From: Alentia gelatinosa
Taxonomy: Eukaryota; Annelida; Polychaeta; Phyllodocida; Polynoidae
Assembly: GCA_950022655.1 (NCBI GenBank)
Contig: OX465590.1
Location: forward strand, 38,949,218-39,013,217
Length of the DNA: 64,000 bases
Direction of reading: 5' to 3'
Below, piece by piece: positions 23,394 to 36,605 of this stretch. Below the pieces are notes generated by a model. The model did not search any database and was not told the DNA's origin. It saw nothing but the letters and a program-made list of their open reading frames with translations. The translations under genes were made by a program, and so were the position numbers. Numbering within the stretch: the first letter of the stretch is position 1; each line of letters starts with the position of its first letter.

Positions 23394-25638
23394 CCTAAAG
23401 AGGCTGCAATGATAATTCCAAAACAAATCGAAACGTCATAGAAAATACCATAAATCATATCTTAGGTAAGTATTGCTCCATCTGGGTGGTACTATTTAGA
23501 TCATGACGCATGTGACCAGAGAGCATGCATGATGAATCTGTGCCAAAATTGGCTGGTTCCTTTAAGACGCTTTTGGCAGGTTAATGAATGCCTACAGGTC
23601 TAGGTTTGCCCATTCTCGAACCACCTTCTTGTTAAAAAAAGAAAGAAAAAAGGATTTACTTAAATATACCGTACTCATGAATATCAAAGAAGTAAACCAT
23701 CGTTTATAAATCTTCTATTTCTAAGCATCGGTTGTGATAAGTAGTGTTTCTGCGTCGTATCTTGAACTCGTTTATATTATAGATCTTAAAAACGCTTTGT
23801 TCGTCAATGAACCCTTTGGTAAAGCTTTAGTCATTGACCGTGTGGGGGGGGGGGGGGCTGGAATCTAAATCAAAGACCAATGAGTGACTGTATTACTTTA
23901 CTCATTATATGGTCGTCCAAAAGTGCCACACAACAACCATATAAATTAACTTTACCGGGTACCAGTAGTAAATGAAAAGTATAAAATACCCTCTCCCCCC
24001 CCCCCCCCCTCAAGGAAAGGTACCTGGAGAACTGAGCCCGCAGGAGAACTGAACCAGACGTGCGAACTGAGCCCGCAGGAGAACTGAGCCTGGGGTTGAG
24101 ATTCAGAGGTGCGAACTGAGCCTGCAGGAGAACTGTGCCTGGGCCCACTGCTAATTAGCAAGTTACTCTGTACATCTCAGGTCATAACGCTGTGAATAAC
24201 TCTCCCCTTGCCCTGGCTGATTCCTGAGCCAGTCAGAGGAACCTTACACATTGTAATTCATTTCATTCATTGAATTTATGTTCATAATCAAAGACTTGAG
24301 CAAGTCTACCCAGCACTGACTGAGCCAGGCTCACTTCTCTTGGAGGCTCAGTTCTCCTGAAGGCTCAGTTCGCATTCACACCTCTGGCTCAGTTCTCCTG
24401 CAGGCTCAGTTCTCTTGTATTCCAAGGAAATAGCCTCTATTGAGTACCGGGTAGTACATGTATTCACCGGGTTCTATTCACCATCATCTCCATGGTGGGG
24501 TGAACAGCAGTTCTGTCAAAACGTGCGGTGCCGTGCAGTGAAGGAACCAGTGAGAATATTTTTTTAATTACTAGATTTGAGCAACAGGCAAACTCCAGTT
24601 GAAAACTAGAGCTACCTCTAAAATAGATTAATAAAATGAGGATATATATAGTGTCTAGTAGTGGTGCAGAAGTAATTGCCATATATTTATTGAATATCAA
24701 ATTGCTTTGTACATGTTAAGTACATTCTTTGTGCACTGCATTGAGAGCAAACCAGCCTTTTTCAGTTTGTGATAACACGGGTGGTTACACTGGCTAAATT
24801 AGTAAATTAAATACCCTCAGGCTCATGTCATGAGCCATCATTCTGGAAAAAGATGTGACTGAGTGATAGTGCGATATCAAAGGAATGGCAGAGTAAATAC
24901 CCTCATATCAACCCGTTAATTGCTCACCTGCCCCACACCACCCTGCCGTAAATTATATTGAACGCCAGGAAAGTAAAGTGGCCAAACACTTTCAACCCCT
25001 CTCATCATGATCATGATTCATTTACAATCATACAACTACGCGGTTGGCGTCCCTGGTTACTTCTAATGGATTTACTTTGGGGGCTGCCCAAGAGACTTAC
25101 CGGTAATAGTTCTCTATGTGAAATTAATGCGTTGAATAACACGTTTTTCCTAACACATTCACCGTTTAAGTATCCAGTCCCATTTCAAGTAAAGGTGAAT
25201 TCTGAGTCGACCATTTCAAGTTTAGACCGTCAACAAACTTGTTTCGTTCACCATATTGGATTGTTATGCTGGTACTCCGCCTGAACCACACTAGTACTGC
25301 CCATGCGAACTCTAGGGAACCAGTGTGATTCAATTTCTACAATCTCCAGCGGATTCTTTGTTTATGAAAGTTTCGTATACGTTTTAATATCCTAACGATA
25401 TCATAAAGTTTGATTTAACACAAAATTATAACATCTATTGACAAAATATTGTTTCATTTAGTATTAACTCAAACAATTGTGGCTAGAGCATGCTTACTAA
25501 ACTATCTCCCGTGGGAACTATGAGCAAGGTCAAGGCCGCAATATGTCCTCTGATGAAAATTCTTGCTGGGAAATTTAATGAATTCCCCATTTCATATCGG
25601 TTTGATTTTGTCTAATTGCCGATAACAACTGAGCCAGC
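23394..25638. other. Intergenic region between divergent ERICH2-like and OPA1 start codons
   Basis: No further coding exon is seen. It contains a G-run (23843-23856), a C-run (23995-24009) and a GAGCC inverted-repeat element (24028-24413). Both 5' ends must lie here. No TATA box or CpG-rich core promoter stands out. An in-frame upstream start for OPA1 was not found. Confidence 0.5.
24028..24413. repeat. Inverted pair of GAGCC...AGGAGAACT repeats
   Basis: The left arm (24028-24140) holds repeated GAACTGAGCC(C/T)GCAGGA. The right arm (24320-24413) holds its reverse complement GCAGGCTCAGTTCTCCTG. About 180 bp lies between them. Confidence 0.75.
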
Positions 25639-28600
25639 ATGTTTAGGATATTGACGGGCACGTTTGGGTAAGCGATACAGATACGCAATAATAACTGTTC
25701 ATGCCTGAATTTAGTTTTGGTCCATACCGGTTGCCAGCTTGTCTCAAAGATGACAAGGGAGTGACAGTTCGATCATCCCCTCGGCTCTAGACAAGATCCA
25801 TTTCATTGAATATAGACAATCGTTGTCAGTTAGATTTTGGGATATGAAAATCGAATGTATCATTGTTCCCCATCAACTTTTAACAGCTATAGATATTTTA
25901 AATAATGGCATGTCATGTATGTAGATGATATGCTTTCGCCGGAGTGAGGAAATTGCAGGGATGCAAGTTTTCAGATAAATGATGAAATTCAGATTTCCAT
26001 GATTTCCTACAGTTTAGATCTACACCACGGACCTATAACATCCCCGTGTTAAAATACTTATATACACGTAACCATTCTTATCGAAAACAAAATGTTTTAA
26101 ATGATTCTTGTTTCACAAACGTTTTAAATTTCCGCTCTTTTTTTCCTCCGTCCCGACTCTCATCCCTGGAATCATAATGACAGATGATGAACGTGCATGT
26201 ACCGTACTATCAAACTCTGAAGACAGTGTGCAGGTTGATGGTCGTCCTGACCCTTTTCCGCCGTGACCCGGTTTTTCGCGCAAAATTGTGGTCGTCGTGA
26301 CCCGAGGTGCTAGTCGCCGTGACCCGTTGATCGCCGGGAAGACGGGCCGCGGACGCCCGGCACGTAACGGGAGTAGGTGCGAATGACCCGAGGTGCCAGT
26401 CGCCGTGTGAGCCTTTGATCGCCGGGAAGACCTGACTCGGTCCTATCCCATCCGCCGCTCATAAGAAGATGTGTCTGAAGTAGTATTTAAAAGACGCCCA
26501 GAATGCTTTCAAAAGACTTCTCTTGTAACAATCGCGTCGCCCCTTCAATGCTCACGACGTGTTGCTATTACACAATCTTTAATGTGTAAACTGAGCTCAA
26601 AGACAAAAGGCCAGTATTTTTAGAGCCGATTTTTGTCGGCGGTTTTATTAGTAGTTGCCTGCAGCGCTGAGGACTCTTTCCGATGGCCGGGAGGAGTTAA
26701 AATTAAATGGACATGTAATGACTTGATCGAAAAGCACTCTTTTGTGTCAAGGATGGTAGATAAAACTAAGGCGAGGGAGTTGTCTTCAGTAGAACTTGTA
26801 AACGAGAATAATGATCCGCTGGTGATGGTAAAATGTATCACCATTTAGCTTATGGTATTGATCTGTATTAATCCAATGTATTTATTACTGATGACATATT
26901 TGTGATATGATATTGATCTGTTTAAAAAAATGAAGAAAGCCGTGCATATGGGAATCAGCTGTTGATGGTTGTTTACTTGTCTGTTGCATCAATGACCAAC
27001 AAATTGGGAAATGAACCCCAAAAAATAAAAAATTACTCATGATAGATCTATTTATCCTGATTAAATGAAGAAGGGTCACCCTGACCAGTCCTGGGTCACC
27101 ACGACCAGGACACAGGGTCACCACGACCAGGACACTGGGTCACCACGACCAGGAAGTAGGGTCATGGTGACTCTGGGTCACGGCGGAAAAGGGTCACGAG
27201 GTCTAATCACCGTGTGCATTAGCACATGTAGATCTAGAATAGATGTACGAGATCTAGTCTAGATAAGTTCAAGTCCCCTGTGGAAAAATGGGTGTGATCG
27301 TCTGATAAATTGCAGAGACGGTCTGGTCAATGTAATTAAGATACACGATTGAACATATCATATATTGATATAGCTCTTCATCATTTAACTATAATAGGAA
27401 ATTATATTATTCACCTTTGTACAATGCACACTAAATTCTGTCGCACCTTTCCAGCCCAGCTTGTGAAAAATGTATCCGCCAGGCGGCGAAGAAGGCGGGG
27501 AAGGGGGTGGTTTCATCCCGGGCCCTTGTGCCATACGGGGCGGGGATGCCCCACTCTCATTTACACAGCATCATGCCCTACTCTACCCTGAGACAGGCGA
27601 CCAGACATTCTGTTAACAGTGTGAACCCACGCAGGTAAGTGCTGCTCTTGTGCTCTAATTTACCCGTATCTGGACTTATATAGAACTGCATAGAGAATCG
27701 TATAAATACACAATACTCCAAGAGTGTGGAAGGGTAGCGATCTTCATCGAGGCGAAGCCGAGTGATGATTACGGCCCTTTCATACGAGTGGAATATTGTT
27801 TATCTCACCCCTGGTACAAGCTTCGCCATTCGCCGAGTCAACCTGGAAGTAGGTGGCGCTTCGAACCCCCTCCGCGGCCATCTTGGCATGGAACTTATGT
27901 AGTGCTAGGCCTATGGGGAATTCATGTGTTTATTTCTGATATTATTTGGTATGTGGGAATATGTTAAGTAACCCTCAAGTCAATCTTTTGAGAAGACCAA
28001 ACCTCCCTGGCAGTTTCAGATCAAATGATTATGTGATAGTCTCAGTTTAGCCTCCGAACGCAATGTCAACAAATCGTTGAAACAACGATTTTCTTCGAGT
28101 TGGCACGTTTAAATCATGTCAGAATAATGTAAATAACCTTTTTTCAACTAATGCATGTGTAAATTAGACATTATATCGTAGATTATTAGAGTTTTACGCT
28201 ATTTTACACTCTGACAGCTCTTTGTATTCACCAGCAAGATGGCGGAAATGTCTGTTGTTAAGGGAATTCGGAGGGTATTTGAAACCGGAAGTTGCCAGAT
28301 GACTCGGCGAATAGAAATAACATTAGGAAAAAATTCTGATATTCTGATACTATCTAACGTCATAGAAAGGGGTGAGATAAATCCAGAACCGCACTCGAAT
28401 CGTAAATTAGATATACGATTCTCAATGCAGTTCTATATATATCATTTTACGATTCAAGTGTGGTTCTGGATTTATCTCACCCCTTTCAAGGTTAGGGGAG
28501 TTGAAATTTCTTGTCTTGTCATCTCTCTGAAATCCTGGCTGCTGATTGGTCAATCGCCTATGCCGTCATCTCGTATTCACTACGCCACGACCATGGCGTA

Positions 28601-31600
28601 GTATTGTCACTTACCGGGGTGATCGTTGAGTATTTTTTTCTAATGTTATTCCTATGGCTACACTTGTACCAGGGTTGAGATAAACCATGCCTCGCTGCCA
28701 GCACGCTTCGGTTTTCAGGCGGTGACTGACGGGTGCTATGCTTTGTCACATGCCCCTTCAATTTTATGTCAGAACTCTGTCAAGAATTTATGTAGAAATA
28801 TCTAATAATAACTGTCTTGTATGAATGACAAATTCCTTTCTACTGATTTTAATGTCTCAAGTTCCCTCGGGGTATTATAGACACATTGTCATATATAGTT
28901 GTCCCACTATGTTGGGTTTTTATCAGCCTGTTCGTATGTCATCAGGATATAAACATGGCTTAAACACAAAGCGTAGTATCCAAAGCAGCCATCGTGTTAT
29001 CTTGTGAAAACAAAGCGTAGCATCCTATTCACAAAGTGTAGTGTCCCAAGTGTGCTGGCGACAAAGCGTAGTGTCTTGGATTCAATTTACCTATCTGAAA
29101 TCATGATTGAAGTCTTGATTTGTAATTCATTCATCATTTTATATCTGATTAACCTGAGTTATTAAACTCTGCATATAGGGCACATAGCTAGTGTGTCATA
29201 GAGGTGGCAATCTTTACCCCTGATGCTAAACAAAACACCAGGTGGCAGGTCCAGCTATCAATAAATTTTATTACAAGTATTCTTATTGGTTTGCGATAAA
29301 AGGGCTTTAGCCTCGTCTCACGATTATCTATAGATTAGGACAGCAGTAAATAGTGGTTGTCCCTCGACTACAGTGGCACTATTTTACAATTTCCTGGTGG
29401 ATGAAAGCATTACTAGCAATCACTCAGTGCCCTATGATTTGTGAATATAATAACTTCATTGCTCTAAAGAAAATTCTACCGGATTTTTCAATTGTTTCCG
29501 TTACCTTTTAAAAATAACAGTATCGGGCAGAGCCACTCCATGTATTATGAATATCATTTGGACAAAACATATGTGGACATTTAAATTATGAAAGGTGTTT
29601 GATATATTATTGATATACCTTTTATCGCAGATTATTCATTTTCGGTGGCCTTGTGCGTACACCTGTGAGACATGCTGGAACAGTTGGCCGGATAGTCGGT
29701 GGATTCGGGAGGTTTCTTAAAATCAGATATCTGGTTTTCACATCAGCGGTCGGCGGGGGAGTCTCACTTCACAGGGTAAGTCCAAATAAACATCATAATA
29801 ATCTACAAGTCAGTAGAAAATAGCGTTTTCTTCAGTGACCATGTTAAAAAAAAGACAGGATGAAATATTTTCCTAAGAACATGGCTTTTAAACTGCTATA
29901 TTGTTCTCTCCGTTTTCCCTTGGCTAGAGGCCATCCATAAAGTATATCTGCGGAATTTCTGAATTTTTTTACCCCCCCCCCCCCCACCCCCTCACCCCTT
30001 CTCAGTCTTGTTCGCAACAGAACAAAGCGGGAGCATACGCAAAATTTCCAAAATTTTGTAACATACGATTTTCAGTGGTGTGTGCCTTTATTCAGAGCCA
30101 TCACTTAGATTATTATTTTTCTCTCCTATAAACAAGATCTATGTAATAAATCTGAGCCTCATATCTTTGTGACGAGGATGTTTTGTGACTCAATATCCTG
30201 AAGAATGGTGTGACTTATCCTGTAAGGGCAGAAACCTCTCTGAGATTGACCCTGTTTTCCGTGTGGTTTAACGTTACATAAGGGCAGGGCTGATGCCTCC
30301 CTGGTTTGCGAGACTATTGGGTCTCACTCTCATGACTGATACTATGTTGCACAAGTAAAATTATCAAGCATCATACTTTCTCAGAAATGATCTCTAAGGA
30401 CCGGCATATATTTTATGCTACACATAGAAAAATATTTCATTTGAAACTGTTGCTTGTCAAATTATGTTGTTGCTATGGGCTATCTCTAGATTTGACGTAA
30501 TACCTTCAATATGAGGTTTGTATAGAGAGTGTACTGAACGCATCGTTATGATTCTAACAAAGGAAGGATATACCCTATATAAAGTATATATGTAGGAATT
30601 TATGTAGTATGAGACAGAAACGATTCAGTCATTCTCCAGAATAATCAAAGATAAAGTGTTGAAACTACTTGTACCATCCTCGATAAATCACCATGATCCT
30701 ACCTATACATGCAGATAAATAGTTGCTGTTCACTTACATTCACATTAACATCTAGGGGCCATCCATGAAATATGTACGCAAAATTTTAGAAATTTTTGCC
30801 CCCCCCCCTCACCCCCAATCTTGTACGCACTAAAACAAAAGAAGGAGTATATGCAAAATTTCCTAATTTTGTTTACCTCCAACCCCTTCTCAGTGCGTAC
30901 ATACTTTACGGATGCCCCCCCCCACCATCCTGTGTCACCTTATACTAAGCTAAGTTGTTTTCCATGAGCCTACTCATTTATAACGGGTTTTGTTGTTGCA
31001 GACGTATGAGAATTGGCGAGACAAGATTCCGGATCTAGGTTGGCTCAACGAGTATATCCCGGACAGAGACCGACTCGACGACATGCACCAACGGATCAAG
31101 AACCTGACCAAGGACTGGGAGCTGCCTCAGATCACACTCCCAAAGAAAGTACGTGTCTGTCCCTTCAAACCCGCCCCCCAAACGAAATTAGTCACATCTC
31201 TAGTTTAAAATCACCCCGAGTTACTGCCTGTAACAGCAATGCAAGTTTTCCGCCAATCGACAGAATTCTGACATTTCATGTACATCGATAACACTCGCAG
31301 TGTCAGAATATATATCGATTCTTAGCCATTCTGTTCAAAAAGATTTTTTTTTTCTATACCATTTCAAGTTAGCGGAGGATTGTTTTTATTCATAGCAAGT
31401 CACAAAAAACATTTCGATGACAAGACCACTCTTTAAACCCCACAGTAGTTTTCTACCATCTTACACTCAAAAACAACCTAGTTGTTCAGCGACACTGACA
31501 AAAAAACCCACTTGACAAACATTTAATAAAGTTGACAGACCTTGTTCACACACAGAAACATCAAGTCCATTGAATTCCCTCTGTCAAACATGTAGACATT

Positions 31601-34600
31601 ACTGCCCAGTGTCCCAGAAAGACTCTGTTCTCAGCTATCTGTCACTATTTCGCGGCTGATGAGCACTTTGTGAAACCACTTTGGGAATCCTAAACAAAGG
31701 GATTTCCCTCAAAACATGACACTGAACTGGGGAAACACCCCCAAGAATCGTGATGTTACACTATCAACAACTGGTGCCACCATACACCTCGTTCTGTTGT
31801 CAATGTCGCCTTGGAAGTGAGTGGTCTGACTATAAATAACGCGAGCAGACGACTGCTCCGTCACTTTGATATCGAAGCTCAAAAAGTGAAAACCCTACAC
31901 ATGTTTTCAGACATTCTGTAAATGATTCTTTTTTTATAAGCGTTTTGAATTTTCGATTTTTTCCTCGTTAATGATTTCCATCCCTGATGTAAGTCTTGAT
32001 AAACAGAACGTGTCCAGATCAAGAGCATTATCCCCTATAAAAATCAGAAAGTATCATTTATAGAGAAGCCCTTATTACAACGTGAAAGCGATTTCGCATC
32101 ATGGATTTGGTTGGAATGGCCATATCATTTCCGCGGATATATTCAAGGAACTTCTCTTGTTTTGTTGCAGAAGGATTGGACTGAGAATCTGCCGAGTATA
32201 GATTCGGTGGCTGAGTGGTTGGATGCGGCAATGCAAGCTAGTGAAGGTAAGGACCTTCCCACCTTAACAACAGCGGCAGCGGTCATAATATTGTATCATT
32301 AGAAAACTAGTGATATCATTATCATACCAATGCGCTAGTATGAAAACTGAGAAGTGTTCAATTCCTAAACAATAAATTTGTATTGAGGATTTTATTTTGA
32401 CTATTACTTGACAAAAAGGATAAAATACAAGGTAATAACTTTTAGAGATTGTTTACTAAACCAATGAATGAAAATGTAAATAAAATCAGTGGGACTTTCC
32501 AGTCAATACATTTATGAGAAATACATCAGCAGTCGCTTGAGCTGTACGCCACGTCTCCACAACATTTATGAGAAATAATTATCTAGCTTTTAAGTGCAAA
32601 CAAATGAGGCTTCGTGTAAGATATATTTAAAGAAAACAATTACACGAATGTGTAAATTCTACACAAAATTGGAAAAGCTGCCTTTTAGATTGAATCACAT
32701 TATTGATTATGTCTACATTGAAGTGTGTATTAATGTATAAATATTGTGCCTACCAATGTGTATGTTGTGTTTCGCTTGTCGCATGTACTTTGCTTTATTT
32801 GGCATATGATTCCCACCAACGGAGACTATCCGTAGATCTTTTTATAATGTTTAATTCCCTGCCAGATTTCACACGATCTACTGACATGCTTTTTGATTAA
32901 TACCAGAAAACATCTCCTTTCATTCTTCTATAAAATAGTTCCCCATTAAAAAAAAAGTGTAGGATAAATACCTTGGAACAACACACCTGGTTTTGACTTA
33001 ACTAATCTAGAAACTTTAGTAGGTGCGTTGGGAGGACATAGCCTGGAACCCTTGCCTATGTGCTCACTCACATTATAGGCCAGGTAACGCGAGCCATTTT
33101 TTGGTGCATTATGGGTAACGCCTCCATGTTTATGATGGTTTACCTGCTAGAGGGCTTGGCAAAATCTGCCATATTCCTTGCCATACGCTGGTTCCCCAGG
33201 TATCCGCTAGTGGCCTTGGCGAGGCTGTGTACAACGTACACAGGCGGAAACCAGCCAACCCTTGCCAATACGAATAAGTGGGGAACCAGCGAAAGTTCAA
33301 AGTCGCTCTCTAGCTGGGCGTTACTTGTCCCATATTTCATTGGGACAGGGAACCAGTCTAGGGAGGGTGTAGCAAGCCGTACACGTGCTAGATTTTACCC
33401 CCCGTGACCCCCGCCAGTTTAAACACAACTCTCAGAAACACCGGTTCTCTATGACTTTAGCCTTTGGTTTGTTTGGATTATCTGCAGGTATTCCTCTGGG
33501 GGCAGCTCAGTTCGTCGGTGAAGGTGTGTAGAGGGTCTTCCTTATATGGGCATGCTGCCCTTTCATCTCTACTCAAGGGGTCATTGTTGCTTTCGCGACC
33601 TTCCATGGTCCAGTTCTTTGTGACCTTGTTCCTTTAGGTTATCGTCGGTGTTGCCGATGGATATCCGTCGGATTGTCGCTCATTTAATCAGAATTAATCC
33701 GTCATATCTTTTGTTTTTCTAAATCATTTAGATTGAATCAGACATTATTTATTTTCAAATAGATTAATACCCTGATTTTCAAACATGTTTTAATCGAATT
33801 TTAATCATGGTCTTTTTATATTATTTACGTTTAATTATCATGTGACATTGTATCTTTTTGATATTTTCGGGGGAGGGCGGTGCAGTCCCCTTAGCATACC
33901 CTTACTTTCCATATGGGCCACTACCTGTGTCACATCGGTATCTTCTAGAGTCTAGTACTTGACGTAAATCACCGAAACCAAACAGAAAACTGGCTACTGA
34001 ATCCACTATTCTCAGAAATCTAGCGGTATAACATGTACATGGATTAAGTGGCTGAAACCCGAATTACATTCCAATCAGTAAAGAAAATAATTTATTATAC
34101 CGCATTGATTCTTTTTTAGCATTGTTTTTCTTTCTTCTGCACTTAAACAAGTGTTGCGGCTTGATTCAATTCCTTTAACTTCTACTATAGGCATTAGTAC
34201 CAAAGAAGAACCAACAAGTTTTAGTCTAAGTCATCATTCTCCATGAGTTTGATGCGGAGCGATATGAATGAGGCAAAGCCGAGTGAATATCAGGTAACAT
34301 TCAAACAAGTTGGAGAACAACGACTTTGACCAAAACGAGTTGCTTTCTGTATTTATCTCACCCCTGTACACACTATAAGAATGCATGACACACAGGATAG
34401 AGACCATGGAAAACGGACTCCAATCCTCATAGGGGCATAGAGAACGAGTTCCCAATGTTAAGCCTATGAGACAAAAACACCAGTGGTGAGATAATTAGAC
34501 TTCCCTCATGCATGCTTCAGACATATCCTTGATTCACTACACGCCTTCACTTTCTCAAATTTTAAACCTGCACCTCCGCCGAGACAGGTCTGTCGGTAGT

Positions 34601-36555
34601 TAGATCTGAGTAAAATCCCCGAAGTCCCCGCCTTTGAAATTATCCCATGAGTTATCCCAGTATCTTGTGTGTAGTTCTTGTGTGAATTCTAACTCACAGC
34701 GTGTGTGTTATTTTACATATTTTATTTTTTTTAAACTTACCCCCCTACACCTCACTGATTTGTATCGTTGATCTCCTGACAGTGCCAGATGCGGGCACGT
34801 CGGTGACTATCCGGGCAGTTCCTCTCAGTGTCTTCACCCCGAAGAGCAGCGGCACAGAGACGGTAAGGAGATCGAGTCATCAACGAGTACTTGGTGATCA
34901 GAGATACGCATTGTAATCGTGGATATTATATGTAAATGTACTTATATAGAACGTCCTGACCATGCTGTACAATTCACAGAAGGAGATGGTAATTTACAGT
35001 TTGTACGGACCGAGGCGTTTACGCCGAGTTCCGTACAAATGGTAAATTATCATCGAGTTCTGTGACTTGTACAGCATGGTTGGACGTTATATGTTTACTA
35101 TATACCCGAAATTTTTTAAAAAGTCATTAATTTCATTTAACTTTATATAATAACAAGCAATATCTTAATAAACGTGTATGGCAAGGTGGTCCGTATTTTA
35201 GTGTACGGACCAGTGGTCCGTACAGTATTTTTACGTTATATGGCGAAACGGTGCATATTTACAGTATATATGGCATGGGTATATAGTAAATAGCCAAGCG
35301 ATACGTTGCTGTAATCTGCCACTGAGGCCGTATACTGTAGGAAGTGCTACTTGAAGATCCACACGTTGTCCTTACAAATCCATATAAACAATCCTTAATT
35401 GACTATTCTTAATGATGCAATGTATATCATTCAGTTACTTTACAACAATTAATCGTCTAAAGTGCAAGTTAAACTATAAGATTTAATACCGTAAAATTGA
35501 ATTTACCAGCCACATACTGTACGTACAACTCAGTCTTCCTAGAGAGTGCTCCACGTATTTGGATATGCATCTATTTCTATGTATGTCACTCATAGATTCT
35601 TGTTTCGTTTTTTTTATCAGGGTTCTAAGGATCGTCTGGAGGAGATGCAGTCCGAGCTGATGACAGTCCAGGTGAGTCACTCTTTACCAACTCACACTCA
35701 GTGTTCTGTTAGGATTCGTTCATTCACTGCCACACCATCCCTCTGTCTGTCATCGGATCAATGCCCCTTACCCCCCTGTGTGGATACAGGGATGTCAGAG
35801 TTCAGGATAATCCCTGTAATCAGGGATTTTTATAAAACACAGAAATATTGTTCTTAGTATTTAAAAGCCCTAATAAAACCTGTAGATGTCAACCCAATAT
35901 TGTTTCAGGAAACCCATATACCCGATTTCCCTATAGATATGTGCATTATACTTCTATGATTTATGGGGTTTTCCCTGACAAGTTCCCCATAGCTAATGCA
36001 TGGATGAAAATCCCTGAAACCATTGGCCAGTTACCATACAAACCACTTTGAATGCATAGCTAACTCCAGGAACCAGCTTCATACCACAATCTCCCATGCA
36101 CATAATTGGTTTAACATCAATAGGACATGGAAAGTAGGGCTCTCCTTACAGAGCACAGACGTAGTCACACAATCCCTTCCCTCCATTCCTCCTTCTCTCC
36201 CTTCTTCCTACGTCCATACCTCCCTTCCTTCTTACCTTTCGGGTTGCTCTGGTAATATTTCTATGAAGTTATTCTTCTCTTGGGTGTAGAACTGGGAGAT
36301 GGCGGAGGAGAGAGATATAGTCAAGGTACCAGTCGACTTATCGTGAAGGTGTTGGTGTTGTAGGTACGGTACCAGAAGGAGATAGACCGCCTGGAGAAAG
36401 ATAACCGTGAACTGCGCCGTCAGCTGCTGCTCAAACAACAGAAAGGTGGAAAACCGCGAAAGATGAAGCGCTCGCTCATCGACATGTACTCCGAGGTGCT
36501 CGATGACCTCGCCGACTACGACTCGAGTTACAACACGCAGGACCACCTGCCCCGG
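25639..36555 (+). CDS. OPA1: OPA1 exons 1-9: presequence, membrane anchor, coiled coil
   Basis: Exons: 25639-25667, 27455-27634, 29631-29775, 31002-31148, 32171-32246, 34783-34862, 35621-35671, (optional 36290-36325), 36364-36555. Exon 1 holds only 29 nt (MFRILTGTF plus two bases). Exon 2 starts C|CCA and carries many basic and few acidic residues, typical of a matrix-targeting presequence. Exon 3 ends with the RYLVF...SAVGGG membrane helix, nearly identical in wording to human LRYLILGSAVGGG. Exon 4 ([12 protein letters not shown]) parallels human FDQWKDMIPDL. Exons 5-6 form the poorly conserved linker where vertebrate OPA1 is processed by OMA1 and YME1L; no cleavage site can be assigned here. 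Exons 7 and 9 form the coiled coil ([20 protein letters not shown]) and end in [10 protein letters not shown], then [14 protein letters not shown] at the entrance to the GTPase domain. The exon 6 acceptor has an in-frame alternative 6 nt downstream. Confidence 0.9.
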
Positions 36556-36570
36556 GTAAGTTTTGTCCTT

Positions 36571-36605
<35 letters not shown>

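Noticed and set aside
27470..27616. 48-codon frame [14 protein letters not shown]... as a micropeptide
   Set aside because: It lies entirely inside OPA1 exon 2 in another frame. Its coding look is a shadow of the real presequence frame.
28239..28300. AAGATGGCGGAAATG... open frame as the first OPA1 exon
   Set aside because: Its only plausible donor (GGAGG|GTATTT) leaves phase 0, while exon 3 at 29631 needs phase 2. The chain 25639-25667 / 27455-27634 fits phase and protein similarity far better.
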